Under the pieces are notes generated by a model, which ran no database searches, had not been told where the DNA came from, and worked only from the letters and a program-made list of their open reading frames with translations. A stretch of DNA of 64,000 bases. Source: Ashinkailepas kermadecensis (taxonomy: Eukaryota > Arthropoda > Thecostraca > Neolepadidae). A program made the position numbers and the translations under genes. Positions 1-10,345 of the stretch are shown here, one piece after another. Positions within the stretch are counted from its first letter, which is position 1. Every line of letters begins with the position of its first letter. The stretch spans positions 808,001 to 872,000 of the forward strand of contig JAOTOM010005156.1 in the NCBI GenBank assembly GCA_034440615.1. The letters are read 5' to 3'.

Positions 1-1274
1 CGGCAGTGAAGACCGTGGCGTGTGGCGGCAGGGAGAATGTTCTTGTGACGGATCCTCTCACGAAGGCACTACCCACTCCGGTGTTTATCTTCGAGCCATC
101 CGTGTAGGTGATGAGGTGATTATGATACGTTGTGGATATATCTTCTAACGAGTGTAAGTGTAGCTCCTCTTTTGTGACATCTAGCTTTCTCATGTCCGCG
201 AGGGAAATATCGATAGAGGGAGAGATCAGCTCCCACCGAGGAGTAGACAGTTCTTCATATTGCCGAATTCCTTGCAGTCGTATTTCCATTCGTCCCAGGA
301 GCGTCCTCATTCGCACACAGTAAGGAGTTCCTCTCCTAATGTGATTACGAAGGACCGCATACATGTCACGAGCAAAAATCGCCGGATATGACGGGTGTGT
401 CGGGAACTGACGCATTTTGCAGGCGTATCGAAGACCCAGCATGTCGCGTCTCATAGACAGTGGAGGCTCATGCGCATCAGGTAGCACGCTAACCGTGGGA
501 GAAGCGCGAAATGCCCCTGTAATTATTCGCACCGCAGCATGATGTACTGGGTCAAGCGTTCGCTTTGTAGTAGCACACGCGCCATCGTATATAAAACAAG
601 CGTAGTCGAGCTTCGACCGGGTCAGACTACGATACAGCAGGTGTAGTGTCTTTCTATCAGCACCGTATGACATACGGGATACACACTTCAATATCGCAAG
701 TGCTTTAAAACATTTGTCTCGGAGTGTTTTGATGTTCTCTGTATGTAAGACGATGATCAAACTGCACACCAAGGAAACGGGCCACTGGTGCTGTAGCCAC
801 ATTTTGCCCGTACAATCTCAACGCCATGTCCGGGCAGTTACGCTTACGTCGACAGAAGTGTACTGCAGATGTCTTTGCTATAGAAAACTTGAATCCGTTT
901 GTATGTCCCCATTTTTCAAGGCGGGAAATTGCAAGCTGCAGCTGTCGCTCCATAAGATGGGTTGACGAGCTGTGCGACCAGATAGCAAAATCGTCAGCGA
1001 AAAGAGACCGTCCGATTGATAAGGGGAGTGAGTCACCGATGTCGTTTATAATAAGAGAAAAGAGAGTTGTGCTCAAGACGCTACCCTGAGGAACTCCCTC
1101 GACTTGGTGCAGCCAACCTGAAGTCTGGTTGCCTACACGCACACAAAACTGTCTGTCTGTCATGAAGTTCTTTAAAAACATGCTCAAAGCTCCACGGAGT
1201 ACATATTGATGGATCTTCAGCAGAATCCCATGTTTCCAGGCGGTGTCAAAAGCGCTCTCAATGTCGAAGAACAC
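1..1274 (-). pseudogene. I-clade LINE ORF2 fragment (RT into RNase H), 5'-truncated
   Basis: Minus-strand reverse transcriptase of an I-clade non-LTR retrotransposon. The frame at 705-1274 opens inside RT motif A (FFDIESAFDTAW), followed by GVPQGSVLS and the catalytic FADD motif, then the ARFLGVQFDHRLTYREH segment. A frameshift near 705-715 moves the rest (thumb, connection, start of RNase H with TYTDGSK near 90-110) into other frames, down to the window edge. It closely resembles ORF2 of element B at 23975-27699. The sequence breaks off at about 1275, where an older RNase H fragment of the same superfamily begins on the same strand, which fits a 5'-truncated insertion into that older copy. 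Both RT aspartates are present, but the frame is broken. Family assignment is confident; the exact subfamily is not resolved. Confidence 0.85.
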
Positions 1275-2425
1275 TATTCTTAGACTATGTCTAAGACACT
1301 ATGTCCTATTCTTAGACGGCAAAGCGCAGCTTCTTCCCATCGTTCTACCCGATGGGAGGACCACCACAGCCATAGTGTCGGCCTCAGGACGCTTAGTTTA
1401 CTGCACTTCGAACTCCAGACTTGTTGCATTTTGATCACATAAACGATGATATAGATATCTTGGAGGCAGTGATAAGAAAACGACGTGACCACTGTTGATA
1501 GCGACCTTCGCAGCCATGTCAGCAGCTTCATTACCAGCTATCCCGATGTGACTGGATATCCAGCAGAAGACAGCAATCTTATCCATTCCGCACCGTAATT
1601 ATACAACTCGTAGAATTTTGCGAATAAGTCGGTTATTCTGGTTGAAGGATTGCGTTGTTAAAATATTGTTCAAAGAGTCGGTGAAAACAACGTGCTTCGC
1701 GGACTGATCATTGCATAAAACGAACACCTTTGCAAATGGCATACAATTCAGCAGTAAAAATGTATGCATGTTTTGGTAAGCAGAAAGAGCCAGCAACGGA
1801 TCGACTGACGTAGGAACAGCCGACGCCAGACCCAGACTCGGAGCGGTTCGTGTAAGTCCGGGAGAAATCATGGCATTCGTGCATTTTTAAGGGACACCAT
1901 TCAGGGGACGAGTGGTTTAGGGGTTAGATGCTCGTCTCACAATCGAAAGATTGTGGGTTCGAATCTCACCTGTCGCTACTCTTCGCCCGCGACCAATCGG
2001 CGTGAGAGATTGGCGACGCTATATGACTCAAACGGTCGACGTGTCGTAAAACCAATAACCAACCAACCAAGGGACACCATTCGGAGCTCTGCTGCGCTTA
2101 CCTCGCATTTTTTTTAGTGGCACAAAGCAATATCGACTTGTTGTCGACAACCTGCTATGGAGGAGTACTCGAAATAACAGATAATGCGCCAGCAAAAGGG
2201 TCAGATGCGCTGACTGTGAGACGACTGATGTGACATCGATGCTCCAGGAAATACCCACGGATATGCCGGATGTTCTGGGTTCTGAGCGACCTTACATGCA
2301 TATCTGGCTGCCAATAACTTGCGGCGAGCGCAAGGGGAGGTTTATCCACCTCTGCGATAACACCGTCTGATGGTGAAGTGCGAAAGGCTCCTGTGGCAAT
2401 TCGACCGGAGATTGAACTCCGTGGG
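1275..2425 (-). pseudogene. Older I-clade LINE ORF2 fragment (post-RT region to RNase H)
   Basis: Read on the minus strand from 2425 downward, this gives ATGAFRTSPS, then a frameshifted EVDKPPLAL/ARYACK block, as found after the RT domain of element B. After the SINE insertion at 1903-2068 follow RNase H pieces: HVVFTDSLNN near 1690-1650, CWISSHIGIAGNEAADMAAK near 1570-1510, and LCRLRIGHS near 1310-1290. At least three frames are used, so it is long dead. It stops at 1275, where the younger RT copy starts. Its 5' boundary near 2425 joins a different LINE. The family call comes from motif order and similarity to the intact copy in this window. Confidence 0.75.
1903..2068 (+). mobile_element. 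tRNA-derived SINE with LINE-like tail
   Basis: A 166-bp insertion. The head has a Pol III box A-like run (TGGTTTAGGGGTTAGATG, about 1912-1929) and a box B (GGTTCGAATCTC, about 1956-1967), so it derives from a tRNA. The 3' end is CCAATAACCAACCAACC. It is flanked by a 14-bp target-site duplication, AAGGGACACCATTC, at 1889-1902 and 2069-2082. A hairpin near the tail (stem 2014-2019 with 2041-2046, 21-nt loop) mirrors the hairpin in the 3' UTR of the I-clade LINEs. A second, truncated copy lies at 31147-31258. It is not a functional tRNA gene: no acceptor stem closes around the boxes. Confidence 0.88.
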
Positions 2426-3520
2426 AGCCTTTTTTGGTGTCAATATGCTTGATACCACACCACGCAGCTGATGAGCCTTTCTGCGCTATCTTTCCGCTGA
2501 TCCCGTCCATACAGTCAGCTCTAATAGCTGAGCGAACTTGTCTGTTAAGTAATTTGTATGCGTTTCTGTGCTGCAAGTATAAACCTATATATCGCCGATG
2601 CATGACCTGTTTGGTAGCTTCGTTAGCATGAGGCGCTGTTGGTTTCCGAATTTTGATGTTTCTGAGTGGCAGGTGCTCGTCGAGAATATGTGTTAGGAAT
2701 CTTAGCAGGGTGTCTCATTTGTCAGTTACTGAGACGCGACCAGTGACCTGAGCCCAGTCGATCTCCCGAAGGTCAGGGGTCAGTTCCGGGGAAACTACTC
2801 GTCCGAAAGAACGTGACTTTATCACGGTGTTGACTGAGGCAGGCCCGTTTACTTTAATCGAACATCTTATAAATTGGTGGGGGCTGTAGTAGCAGAAACT
2901 CACTCTGGTTTTGCCGACAGAGATGGGCGAGTTTGTTATGATGGCATGAAATAAAGAGCATGTGACGAATGTAGGGCGTTTCACTGTCGTGGTAAGATAA
3001 TAGCTGCTCACGAATTCAAGCAGGTGTGTTTTGCTGGCAAGATTAACCGTGTCGGGGAGGTTGCAATTTAGATCACCTGTGAGGTAGAAAATTCCGGTAA
3101 AGTTCAGTATCAATAATTTAACCTGTCTTTAGAGCTCAGCGAAGTCGTCATTTAAGGCAGAAAGTGTGCTACTAGGAGGTTGATAGATTGCCGCCAGAAT
3201 GAAATACTTTCGGTGTTTCCCTTTGACTTTGACCCAGAGTGATTCTGGTTTGAAGCTCGAGTTTGGTGGCATAGAAACCTGCAAGACGATAATCACCACC
3301 CCACCGTAACCACTAGAGTCGGGCCGGTCCGCGCGTTTTATCTGATAACCCGGGAAGTTAATGAGGCGTGTGAGGATGCCAGGTCGCAGCCACGTCTCAG
3401 TCACCACAGCTAGGTCCACACGGTAAGAACGAAGGTCGTGCTGAAGCTCAAGTATGATAGACTGAGCATTGATGAGTTTCCGGTGTTGTTGCCCTTTGCG
3501 CTGCTGAGCCGTCACGTGGA
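2426..3520 (-). pseudogene. CR1-group LINE ORF2 fragment (endonuclease domain)
   Basis: Minus-strand remains of an apurinic-type endonuclease from a LINE distinct from the I-clade copies. Frame 3129-3515 reads DLAVVTETWL, FPGYQIKRADRPDSSGYGGV and YQPPSSTLSALNDDF, the N-terminal half of the domain. Frame 2715-3113 continues with LTGDLNCNL (the GDxN motif), a degraded ending where SDH is expected (CYYSPHQFI), and VSPELTPDLREIDWAQV. Frame 2436-2603 adds the linker before RT (RNAYKLLNRQVRSAIRAD). The RT itself is missing because an I-clade copy abuts at about 2425. The style fits the CR1/Rex/Daphne group; the exact clade is uncertain. Confidence 0.7.
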
Positions 3521-3525
3521 TTGTT

Positions 3526-4070
3526 TCACCCAGCGATCCACGTCTTCTGTCGCCCCTGGCGCCTGCTCCAGCGTGTTTTTCTCAGCGTTGTTTTCGTGAC
3601 GGGGAGGCTCTCCCAGTTCGTGCTGGTCGCCCAGGAGTGGGGAGGCTGGTGACTGGTGGGGGTGAAGTCCTCGGCGGTGATGACGTCACTGACGGGACGG
3701 CTGCGTGCGCGTTGCGAGCCGGGGTGGCCGGGGGAAGTGATGGCGGTGAATATTTCAACCAGGGCGATGGATAGCAACAGCCTGATGATATCCGTAATCA
3801 TGATGAAGATCGATAGAGCTGTAGATAGACGAAGCAGAGCACGATTGCTGGATACAGAGGAGTTTCGAGCAGCACCAAGGCGTCAATCAGCTTTGAACAT
3901 ATTACCCTCTAGCCGTTGCAGTGTCAGACAGAAGATACACCACGAGCAGTAACTGATGATCGATGCAAGGGAAGTCACTATGGATAAAGGTACCACGAGC
4001 ATGAACTGATACTTGAAGCAAGGGAAGTCACTATAGATAAAGGTCCTGTAACTTTTTCACTCACTCAGAT
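3526..4070. other. Unassigned stretch upstream of the LINE fragment
   Basis: A minus-strand ORF (3526-3801, 91 codons) lies just upstream of the LINE endonuclease and could be part of its 5' region, but shows no recognisable domain. Two copies of a short phrase (ACCACGAGCA followed by TGAT and AAGGGAAGTCACTAT) occur at 3937-3980 and 3992-4035, a ~55-bp duplication. No gene can be supported. Confidence 0.35.
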
Positions 4071-4079
4071 TTTCAGACG

Positions 4080-4540
4080 TCCAATCCTTGTGCTGTGCAG
4101 TATCCGACAGGACGACCGAGACCCACCCGTCTTCTCACGGCACCGCGCTCAGGCCAACTATACTGATACGGGGCAGGCGGCGCCTTTACACGCCCGGGAG
4201 AGAGACTCACCGCCCCGACCGCACTAGCACCGCCGACCACCCCTTGACCCCAGCCAGCCGGGTCGGCAGACACTGGGAAGAGACCCAGGCCCCCAGCCCG
4301 AGGCGACTTGTCACTTGGCCCGTATGGGGCCCTACGGGCCCGCTTGCCCTCCGGGATATCGGGACCAAAGAGGCGTGTTGCTCCCCCGTCACAACAAGCA
4401 CCGTGCGACGGGAGATTTCAGCCTCCAGGACTCCGCCAACCCCCGGGGGACGGCCCGAGGGGGCGCAACTACCCCGATAAAGCTGAGCGGACGGGTAGAC
4501 CAGGGAAAGCTGGCCTACCTGCTCGTGACATGGTAGGGGT
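4080..4540 (-). mobile_element. Isolated GC-rich 5' UTR of an I-clade LINE
   Basis: This GC-rich block matches, in reverse orientation, the 5' untranslated regions of element A (17620-18000) and element B (21700-22130). Shared phrases include GGTCCCGATATCC, CGCACGGTGCT and GGGCGGTGCTGG-like strings. No ORF1 follows downstream on the minus strand (below 4080), so only the 5' end survives. That is unusual, since LINE fragments normally keep the 3' end. The ORFs in this block are artefacts of GC richness. Confidence 0.75.
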
Positions 4541-4621
4541 TGTTGTAGGATTGAAAGAACATAAGCAGGGACGTTGACAGCGAATGGACAACGGGATGGG
4601 GAGGGAAAGGATGCACAGCTG

Positions 4622-4735
4622 GGGTCCGCGTGCTCGCCACGTACGTCACCAGCCGAAGCCGGGCCCTTGCGGAACTAGGGACCGCGTGCTCGCGAAGCAC
4701 GTCACCAGCCGAAGCTGGTACCCTTGCACGACACG
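4622..4735. repeat. Imperfect 56-bp tandem duplication
   Basis: Two units sharing CCGCGTGCTCGC and GTCACCAGCCGAAGC begin at 4626 and 4682. The second unit has diverged at its end. No function is evident. Confidence 0.7.
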
Positions 4736-4799
4736 TACAAAGGTCCACGACACGACACGTACACAGGTCTGGGGAACTTTAGACCAAGGTGCAAGTACC

Positions 4800-5690
4800 A
4801 GAAAATGTGATAAGCTGTTAACGCTGACGAATTTCGAAAGATCGTGCTCAGAGCAAGGTAAGGAGCGACAGCAACGCAATGGAAAATGCTTGCCCTCATT
4901 TTCAGAAATCTGAAGAAGCAAATTTGGAAGTTTTCCAAAGGTACTGGAATCCCCAAAATAAATATAAGAACGGGTGGAAAATCGCGACCATAATCGCATC
5001 AGAAACAAAACAAGCTGTACCAAATTACCCAAGTAAACCCCGATTCATTTGTTTGCAATTAACAAGGCAAATACAGCGTCGCTGCACTTTGCCTCCATCC
5101 CGTTATGTTAATGATTAAATCCGAACGTGGTGCATCGGTAACAAAATACCGGAGGTTTCGGCGTCAGGCCATTGTCAGGAGTATCTCGTGATGACGGTTA
5201 AGCGTAGAAATGTTGAGCATTTTGCTGATATGGCTTCGCTTTGAAACGTCGAATATTTCATCACTAATACAAATACGTTCGAACTTGATCACTAAAGTAA
5301 CAGCATGAGATAAGGAAAGTTGTGCTTATCGTGCATTAAGTTCGGCACCATCATGGAAGCTGGAGTGCAATATGATCGTTTGGTATCATATTGGCGATTT
5401 TACTTTATGATAGCCCGCATCTTAGCTCCCAGACCGCCAGCGATACGTGTACCCTCGGGAAGTCACGGGTCATATCTCGATGACATGACTTGATATTGAC
5501 CTGAAGCTCGGAACGCCATTACTAGACATAACTTGCCACTACGTTTATTCTGGTGTTTGCAAATATTATTGGACTTCAAAGCGAAATCCTCCCTGAATAT
5601 GTCGGTTTTTCATGAGCCAAACGAATATCGGAATAAGAAAATATGGGTCGATAGTGCGCTGGGTCGTCCCCAGTTTTCCCGGGTTAGTTA
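4800..5690. other. Unassigned stretch with a PLE-like ribozyme relic
   Basis: No coding region is supported. On the minus strand, 5178-5155 reads CTGACAA, a GGC/GCC mini-stem and GAAAC. This resembles the hammerhead core found in Penelope-like terminal repeats, but with an A where the conserved CUGANGA has G, so it is probably a dead relic. Confidence 0.35.
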
Positions 5691-5742
5691 GTTGTTGTGG
5701 TTTAGGGGCGCATCGACTACACAGGTCATATAGCGCCCATTT
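5690..5742 (-). mobile_element. LINE 3' tail with conserved hairpin
   Basis: On the minus strand this is the terminal 3' UTR hairpin of the I-clade LINEs: GGGCGC (5733-5738) and GCGCCC (5706-5711) enclose a 21-nt loop containing ATGACC and CAGTCGAT, followed by CTAAACCACAAC. The LINE body is not recognisable upstream (5743-5900), so this is a very short or decayed insertion. Confidence 0.7.
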
Positions 5743-5997
5743 CCAGGGTTTCAGCAGCGACATTATAATCGCGTTGTCCGGGGTCGTTCCGAGACGTTCT
5801 TCAAGCCACTGATTGTCGTAGTGAGTTCCGCTTCTGTAGAGGGTAATTTATAGGCAAACCTCTCTGATGTATATCAGTTCATATTTCATTTCTTACAGGA
5901 AACACCATGCTGTGAAACATCTACATTCGCACGCATATTTTTACTGCGTTCTGCGAGTGCTTGGCCTATGCATTTGGTCACTTCCCAGGGAGACGAT

Positions 5998-6045
5998 GGG
6001 GGCTTTAGGACGCATCGACTGCATTGATCATTTAGCCCCTGAGAG
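5998..6045 (-). mobile_element. Decayed LINE 3' tail hairpin
   Basis: Reverse-orientation relic of the same tail: CAGTCGATGC is kept, but the stem has mutated (GGGGCT against GCGTCC) and the loop is 20 nt. It is followed by TAAAGCCCCC on the minus strand. Confidence 0.55.
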
Positions 6046-6221
6046 ATGATCTAGTTCGGCCTCTCATCTTGAGCACAGACAAAGGTATCGAGGATAACTC
6101 GATAACAGAAATGCACTTGATTAGAGGCCACACTTCAGATGTCGGGGTAGATTTAGATAGCGTTCCAACGCATGCCCGCCACGACTCGCATTTAGTCGGA
6201 CAAAAGCTCTGGCCTTCTTAG

Positions 6222-6275
6222 TTATTGTGGTTTAGGGGCGCATCGACTGCATAGGTCATTTCGCGCCCATAACTC
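6222..6275 (-). mobile_element. LINE 3' tail with conserved hairpin
   Basis: Reverse orientation; a perfect 6-bp stem GGGCGC/GCGCCC (6263-6268 with 6236-6241), a 21-nt loop, then CTAAACCACAATAAC. It sits just downstream (minus sense) of the I-clade C-terminal fragment at 6417-7275 and may be the 3' end of that same copy. Confidence 0.72.
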
Positions 6276-6416
6276 AGTCATTTAAACATAAGAGCGAGTG
6301 AACGTCAGTTCGGATGAGTTATACGACGATGTCGAATCTGTTCATAATAAAACTGGTGCTGGCCATGTTTGCAGCAGCATGTTAATGACCGGTGCAAATC
6401 ACGGAAAACCCAACTT

Positions 6417-7275
6417 TCAAAGGAATTTAAAAAGCTCTCCTGATTGAACAATGTCCGACTCATCCCCTAATACTTCCCGAAGCGAGACGTCCAAGCGTCC
6501 AAAGTGACGTCTCCGTTCGTGGGCAAGCCGGGGGTACCGAGCCATACCGGTATTTCGGGAAATGAGTTGGCAGATGCTGCCGCCAAGCGTGCAGCGCAAT
6601 CACGTGGGACTCGAGTCTTGCCTCTCCCCGCCAGGGATTACTACGCAAAAGTAAATGCCTTCCTCCAAGGAAAGTGGCAGGAAAGCTGGAACTCCCATGC
6701 CCTAAACAAACTTCGATCCATCACACCAGTTTTGGCACCATGGACATCATCACTAAAAAAATGTAGGAGAGAAGAGGTTAGTCTGGCACGCTTGCGAATA
6801 GGGCACACGTATGCAACGCATGGTTACCTTTTGAGAAGGGAGGCGAAGCCACGCTGTTCCGGGTGTGGCTCACCGATGACAGTTAGACACATACTGTTTT
6901 CATGTCCCAACTTCATGGTGGAACGAAGACGTCACTTCGGGTCCAATTTCCACGAACTGTCGTTCTCTGATGTTTTAGGTGATAATTCACGGATCGTCGA
7001 GACAGGTCAAGTATATCGATACTTATCCACTGTTCAGTTTGACGTAATCTATCCCTTTAAAAAATAGACACATACCGCCAATTGTAATGTGAAAATGAGA
7101 TATGGGCGCTACATAACCAGTAGCAGTTGATGCGCCCGTAAGCCCAATCAATCAATCAATCGTGGGCAAGCCGGGGACATGATACTAAAATGTGTCGCAC
7201 TGACATTGGTACGGTGCACCTCGGGCACCGTGGTGTCTCGTCACCGCTGAGGAGATACCGGTGTGTCTCCGGCCT
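6417..7275 (-). pseudogene. I-clade LINE ORF2 C-terminus, split by a younger LINE
   Basis: Read on the minus strand, 7270-7177 gives GDETPRCPRCTVPMSVRHIL, the C-terminal Cys/His zinc-finger-like motif of I-clade ORF2. The reading continues across a 643-bp insertion at 6517-6417 with ERRRHFG, LREVLGDESDIVQSGELFKFL and then a stop. Removing the inserted LINE (6534-7160) and one copy of its TSD restores a continuous frame, which establishes the order of events. The 3' tail hairpin at 6222-6275 may belong to this copy. Confidence 0.8.
6534..7160 (+). mobile_element. 5'-truncated I-clade LINE with 16-bp TSD
   Basis: A young, short insertion flanked by CGTGGGCAAGCCGGGG at 6518-6533 and 7161-7176. 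Coding part 6534-7067: PSHTGISGNELADAAAKRAA (end of RNase H), a linker, REEVSLARLRIGHTYATHGY, the C-terminal Cys/His motif (CSGCGSPMTVRHILFSC) and ERRRHFG, then a stop after VIYPFKK. The 3' UTR has the hairpin GGGCGC/GCGCCC (7104-7109 with 7132-7137, 22-nt loop). The tail is CCCAATCAATCAATCAAT, a different tetranucleotide from the AACC tail of element B, so this is a related but separate subfamily. The surviving frame has no lesions. Confidence 0.92.
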
Positions 7276-7449
7276 TCTTAAAAGCGATCATGCTTTCTGT
7301 TGTGTCAGCGTTTGATCAATCAAACGCTCCAAAAGCCCGACGAGTTCTAATTGCTCGTCCGCACCCGCACTCTGCAGTCACCATTGTACGTGAGTGCGGC
7401 GGGGTGTGCAGGATGTTCTTAGAATGCAGTTGGTGGTAGCGTCAAGTAC

Positions 7450-8650
7450 TACCGAGGTTAGAGTCCCAAGAGGAAGTCTCCAGACTCAGCAAGAAATCTA
7501 AATTCAAGTCTGGTCCGAAATTCATTCCAGTTTTCGCTGTAGAATTTCCACCGCTGCGGCCATTCACCTAATAATTCACCTTCTCGATATTTCAGCCACA
7601 CTGGGTAATGAACACCTTTGAGAGGATTCTGGAAACAGACCATTCAAAATGCTGTACCAGCTGTGCGCTTGCAAGGCTCAAATCTAACGCAGAGGAATGC
7701 CCAGGGTGAAGCACAAAATGAGTGACGACACCTTGATTAAAGAGACTGATTCCCGTCATAAGATTGACTGCAGACACCGTTCACGGCGACTAATGCCATC
7801 GCAGACCAGGGTAAAATGATGGGTTTTCGTCAGGTGTGAGATGTCGAAACGAGTATAGTAGGATATCGAAATTTCCCGTGGAAGCGATGTCGCTGAACAT
7901 GTTGTTCCAACACATTTTTATCAAACAGCATACCCATACGTGTACTTTCTTTTGCTCGTTGCCAGATACCTAATTTGGGGATAACTATCTTAACGATAAC
8001 GATACAAAATACCCATGCTTACCAACTGATAATGTATGACAGACCACATCATATGTAATCATCTTACCTGTAATTGCGTTCAAAGATGTTTTTGTATCAT
8101 GATCTGCAATGGTGAGCATAAGCATACTACTTATCAAGGGTTAATATCGATCATCGATAATATCGATATTGTTAGAAATTAAATATGAAGACATCATAAA
8201 GACACATCAAGAAGGAAGATGTCAATACTTCTTTGGAAGGGATGCAGATTCAGTGTTCCGAAAGTGGCATATGCCAACCTATTTCACTTATAATTTATCA
8301 CTGTCGCAGCCCCTGATGGTGTGATGGGCATTAAAACCACCAAGAATCAACGCCGGCGGTGAACGCTCAGAGAGATGTGTCGTTACTTCAATCGAAGGAG
8401 AAGCCGTGCTCGGAGGGAGATGTATGAACCAGACAGTGATCACCCGGATATTAAAAATAACTCGTGTTGCCACAACCCGTGATGAGGAGCTGAGGGCGAT
8501 ATTTTTGTACAAGCACGACATGATGCACTGCTAGGAAACCCTCGCCATGTGCCACAGTAACAGTAGGAGAATGTTCATAAAACGTAGAATATCCTCTGAT
8601 GGCTCGCCGAGCATTGTGCGCGTTAGCACTGCACACGCTGAACATGGTGC
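7450..8650 (-). pseudogene. Decayed I-clade LINE endonuclease pieces
   Basis: Two minus-strand blocks. At 8521-8288: FIHLPPSTAS, PPALILGGFNAHHTIRGCDS (the GDFNAHH motif, with D changed to G). At 7777-7458: LFNQGVVTHFVLHPGHSSAL, DLSLASAQLVQHFEWSV, HYPVWLKYREGELLG and WPQRWKFY, the end of the endonuclease domain, with the same order and spacing as element B ORF2 residues ~125-235. Between them, 7800-8285 has no similarity to LINEs and is probably an AT-rich insertion. Frames are broken and the catalytic SDH segment is degraded. Confidence 0.72.
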
Positions 8651-9740
8651 GCTTTCTTCACGCTGAATATTTAATATACTAAATATTAAATATTCCGGTG
8701 GCATAAATTATGTGAGATTCGAACACGTCCAGCCACGGAGAGCTAACCAACCAGCTCTCTGCCGTGATGCTTCCCGGGACTTACCCTTGGTGATGGAAGT
8801 ACTTTGAATGTTTCTCATCAGTTCAAGATATTTTACAGTTGGCTGTCATTATCTCATGTACAGCGAGGCCAGGGAAGACTAAAATGACTGACACTACAAC
8901 ATCGCAAAATTTTTGCGTTGGTTATGCTTCAGTATACGTCTGTTGGCGGCAACCTTGACCCTGAAAGTCTATCATGAATTGTATGACCAAGCTAGTTGAT
9001 TCCGTTCACATTGCAGCTGTGCACATGGGTGCAAAATGACATTGCAGTCGGTACGCCTTTAAGCCCATATAATCAATGAATCGGTTGAGCACAGCGAAGC
9101 GAAGCTCCGACGCTTCCCGCCATATGTTCTGGCTCCAACCCGTAACAAAAATATTAAGTTCAGATTGCATACCCCTCCCCACAGACAAAAGCTATGCGTG
9201 CAAGACCTAACATGCGATAGCAATTTTAACGACCTTTTATGAGATCTCATATGAAACTGCATTTGGGATTTCAGAATTTTCAACGGTCTATGAAAAATGC
9301 CAAAAAGACATATCGTCACCATGAACACTATAATATCTACAAAAGGACAGACTAAGCCTATCCGTTGGTTTCCAGAACTCCAGATTCTCAATGGCAAGCT
9401 TTGTTTCCAGGGCTAAATTCGAAAGGCACAAGTCAAATGAAGCCATTGCAGGTCTGCAAAAATGATCGGTATTTTAGTCAGTGCAATTCACATCACGCAC
9501 CCCTGCTCAACATCTATTCTTCTAACTTGGAGGACCCCCGGAATTTCGAAACATTGCGGCTGCACACGAAGCACATGGGCCAAGGCAGACTCACATTTTG
9601 AGGAGCCGCTGGCACCGCTCATTGAGTACCTAATCGACTGCCAGATGCCTGGTGTCAAGCCGCTATCAAAAACCCGCATCCGACACCACACGCAATGAGA
9701 GATACACGACACATGCAGACACGCAATCACTGGCAGACAC
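8651..9740. other. No gene seen
   Basis: No ORF with recognisable content on either strand. The sequence is of mixed composition and is probably intron of the gene whose exon lies at 9745-9892, since that exon's splice donor points into it (minus strand). Confidence 0.4.
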
Positions 9741-9744
9741 TTAC

Positions 9745-9892
9745 CTTGCGGAGGCGTGGATAGAGGCCATGGCTGCCATACTTCTGTTCGAGATGGTCCA
9801 CGAATGCTGACCAGAGGCGAGGCAGCCGGTGGCGATTAAACAGGTCGGACGGCGTGGGACACAGGTGGCCAATGCCCACCACGTTCAGCAGC
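9745..9892 (-). CDS. Internal coding exon of an unidentified host gene
   Basis: A 148-nt minus-strand segment bounded by a good acceptor (TTTGTTCCTTCAG, ending at 9893) and a consensus donor (AAG|GTAAGT, intron starting at 9744). The segment is open in one frame for 49 codons, entering in phase 1 and leaving in phase 0. Residues read LLNVVGIGHLCPTPSDLFNR, then HRLPRLWSAFVDHLEQKYG and SHGLYPRLRK. Composition is protein-like, CpG use is moderate, and no match to any TE here is visible. I do not recognise the family. Neighbouring exons were not found in the window, so the introns would be long. This is the best host-gene candidate; function unknown. Confidence 0.68.
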
Positions 9893-10015
9893 CTGAAGGA
9901 ACAAACACCAGCTGATAATTATCTTGCATTACCTGTGATTAACAGCCCACACACAACAGCCCATCGGGACTGATAGTTTGAATACATAAGAACAATATCA
10001 GCTGTTTGCATTCAG

Positions 10016-10345
10016 CCCTGTGCATTAACACGCGCCCTGGAGGCCCTCTGAAAATTACGCGCACTGGAGGCGAATTTCGAAGAGGGGAGGGGGAGAGAGA
10101 GAGGGAGGACAATTTCGCCCATCCTAAGATCTCGTCTCCTATTAAAGCTAGAGTAACACAATTTTCAGGGTGGGTGGGTATGGTGGAGAACTACATGTGC
10201 AAATTGCATGACCTCAGGTCGATATCTTCAAGGTCAAATGAGGTAGATGTTCAATTTGGTTTGTTATTGTGTGGCTTGGTTTGAGATTGTTATGGATAGC
10301 TGTGATTGTGCTTCAATGCTCGAAAATGGGCTGCGATGTTTTGGA
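10016..10345 (+). repeat. Dispersed repeat with AGGTCA motifs, copy 1
   Basis: Matches 60672-60985 over about 310 bp: ACACGCGCCCTGGAGG, ACGCGCACTGGAGG, CCTAAGATCTCG, GATATCTTCAAGGTCAAATG and ATGATGCAATGCAGAT appear in the same order. This copy is AT-drifted relative to the other. The ORF across it is accidental. Confidence 0.75.

Noticed and set aside
1911..1980. A tRNA gene
   Set aside because: Box A and box B are present, but there is no closing acceptor stem; TSDs and a LINE-like tail show a SINE.
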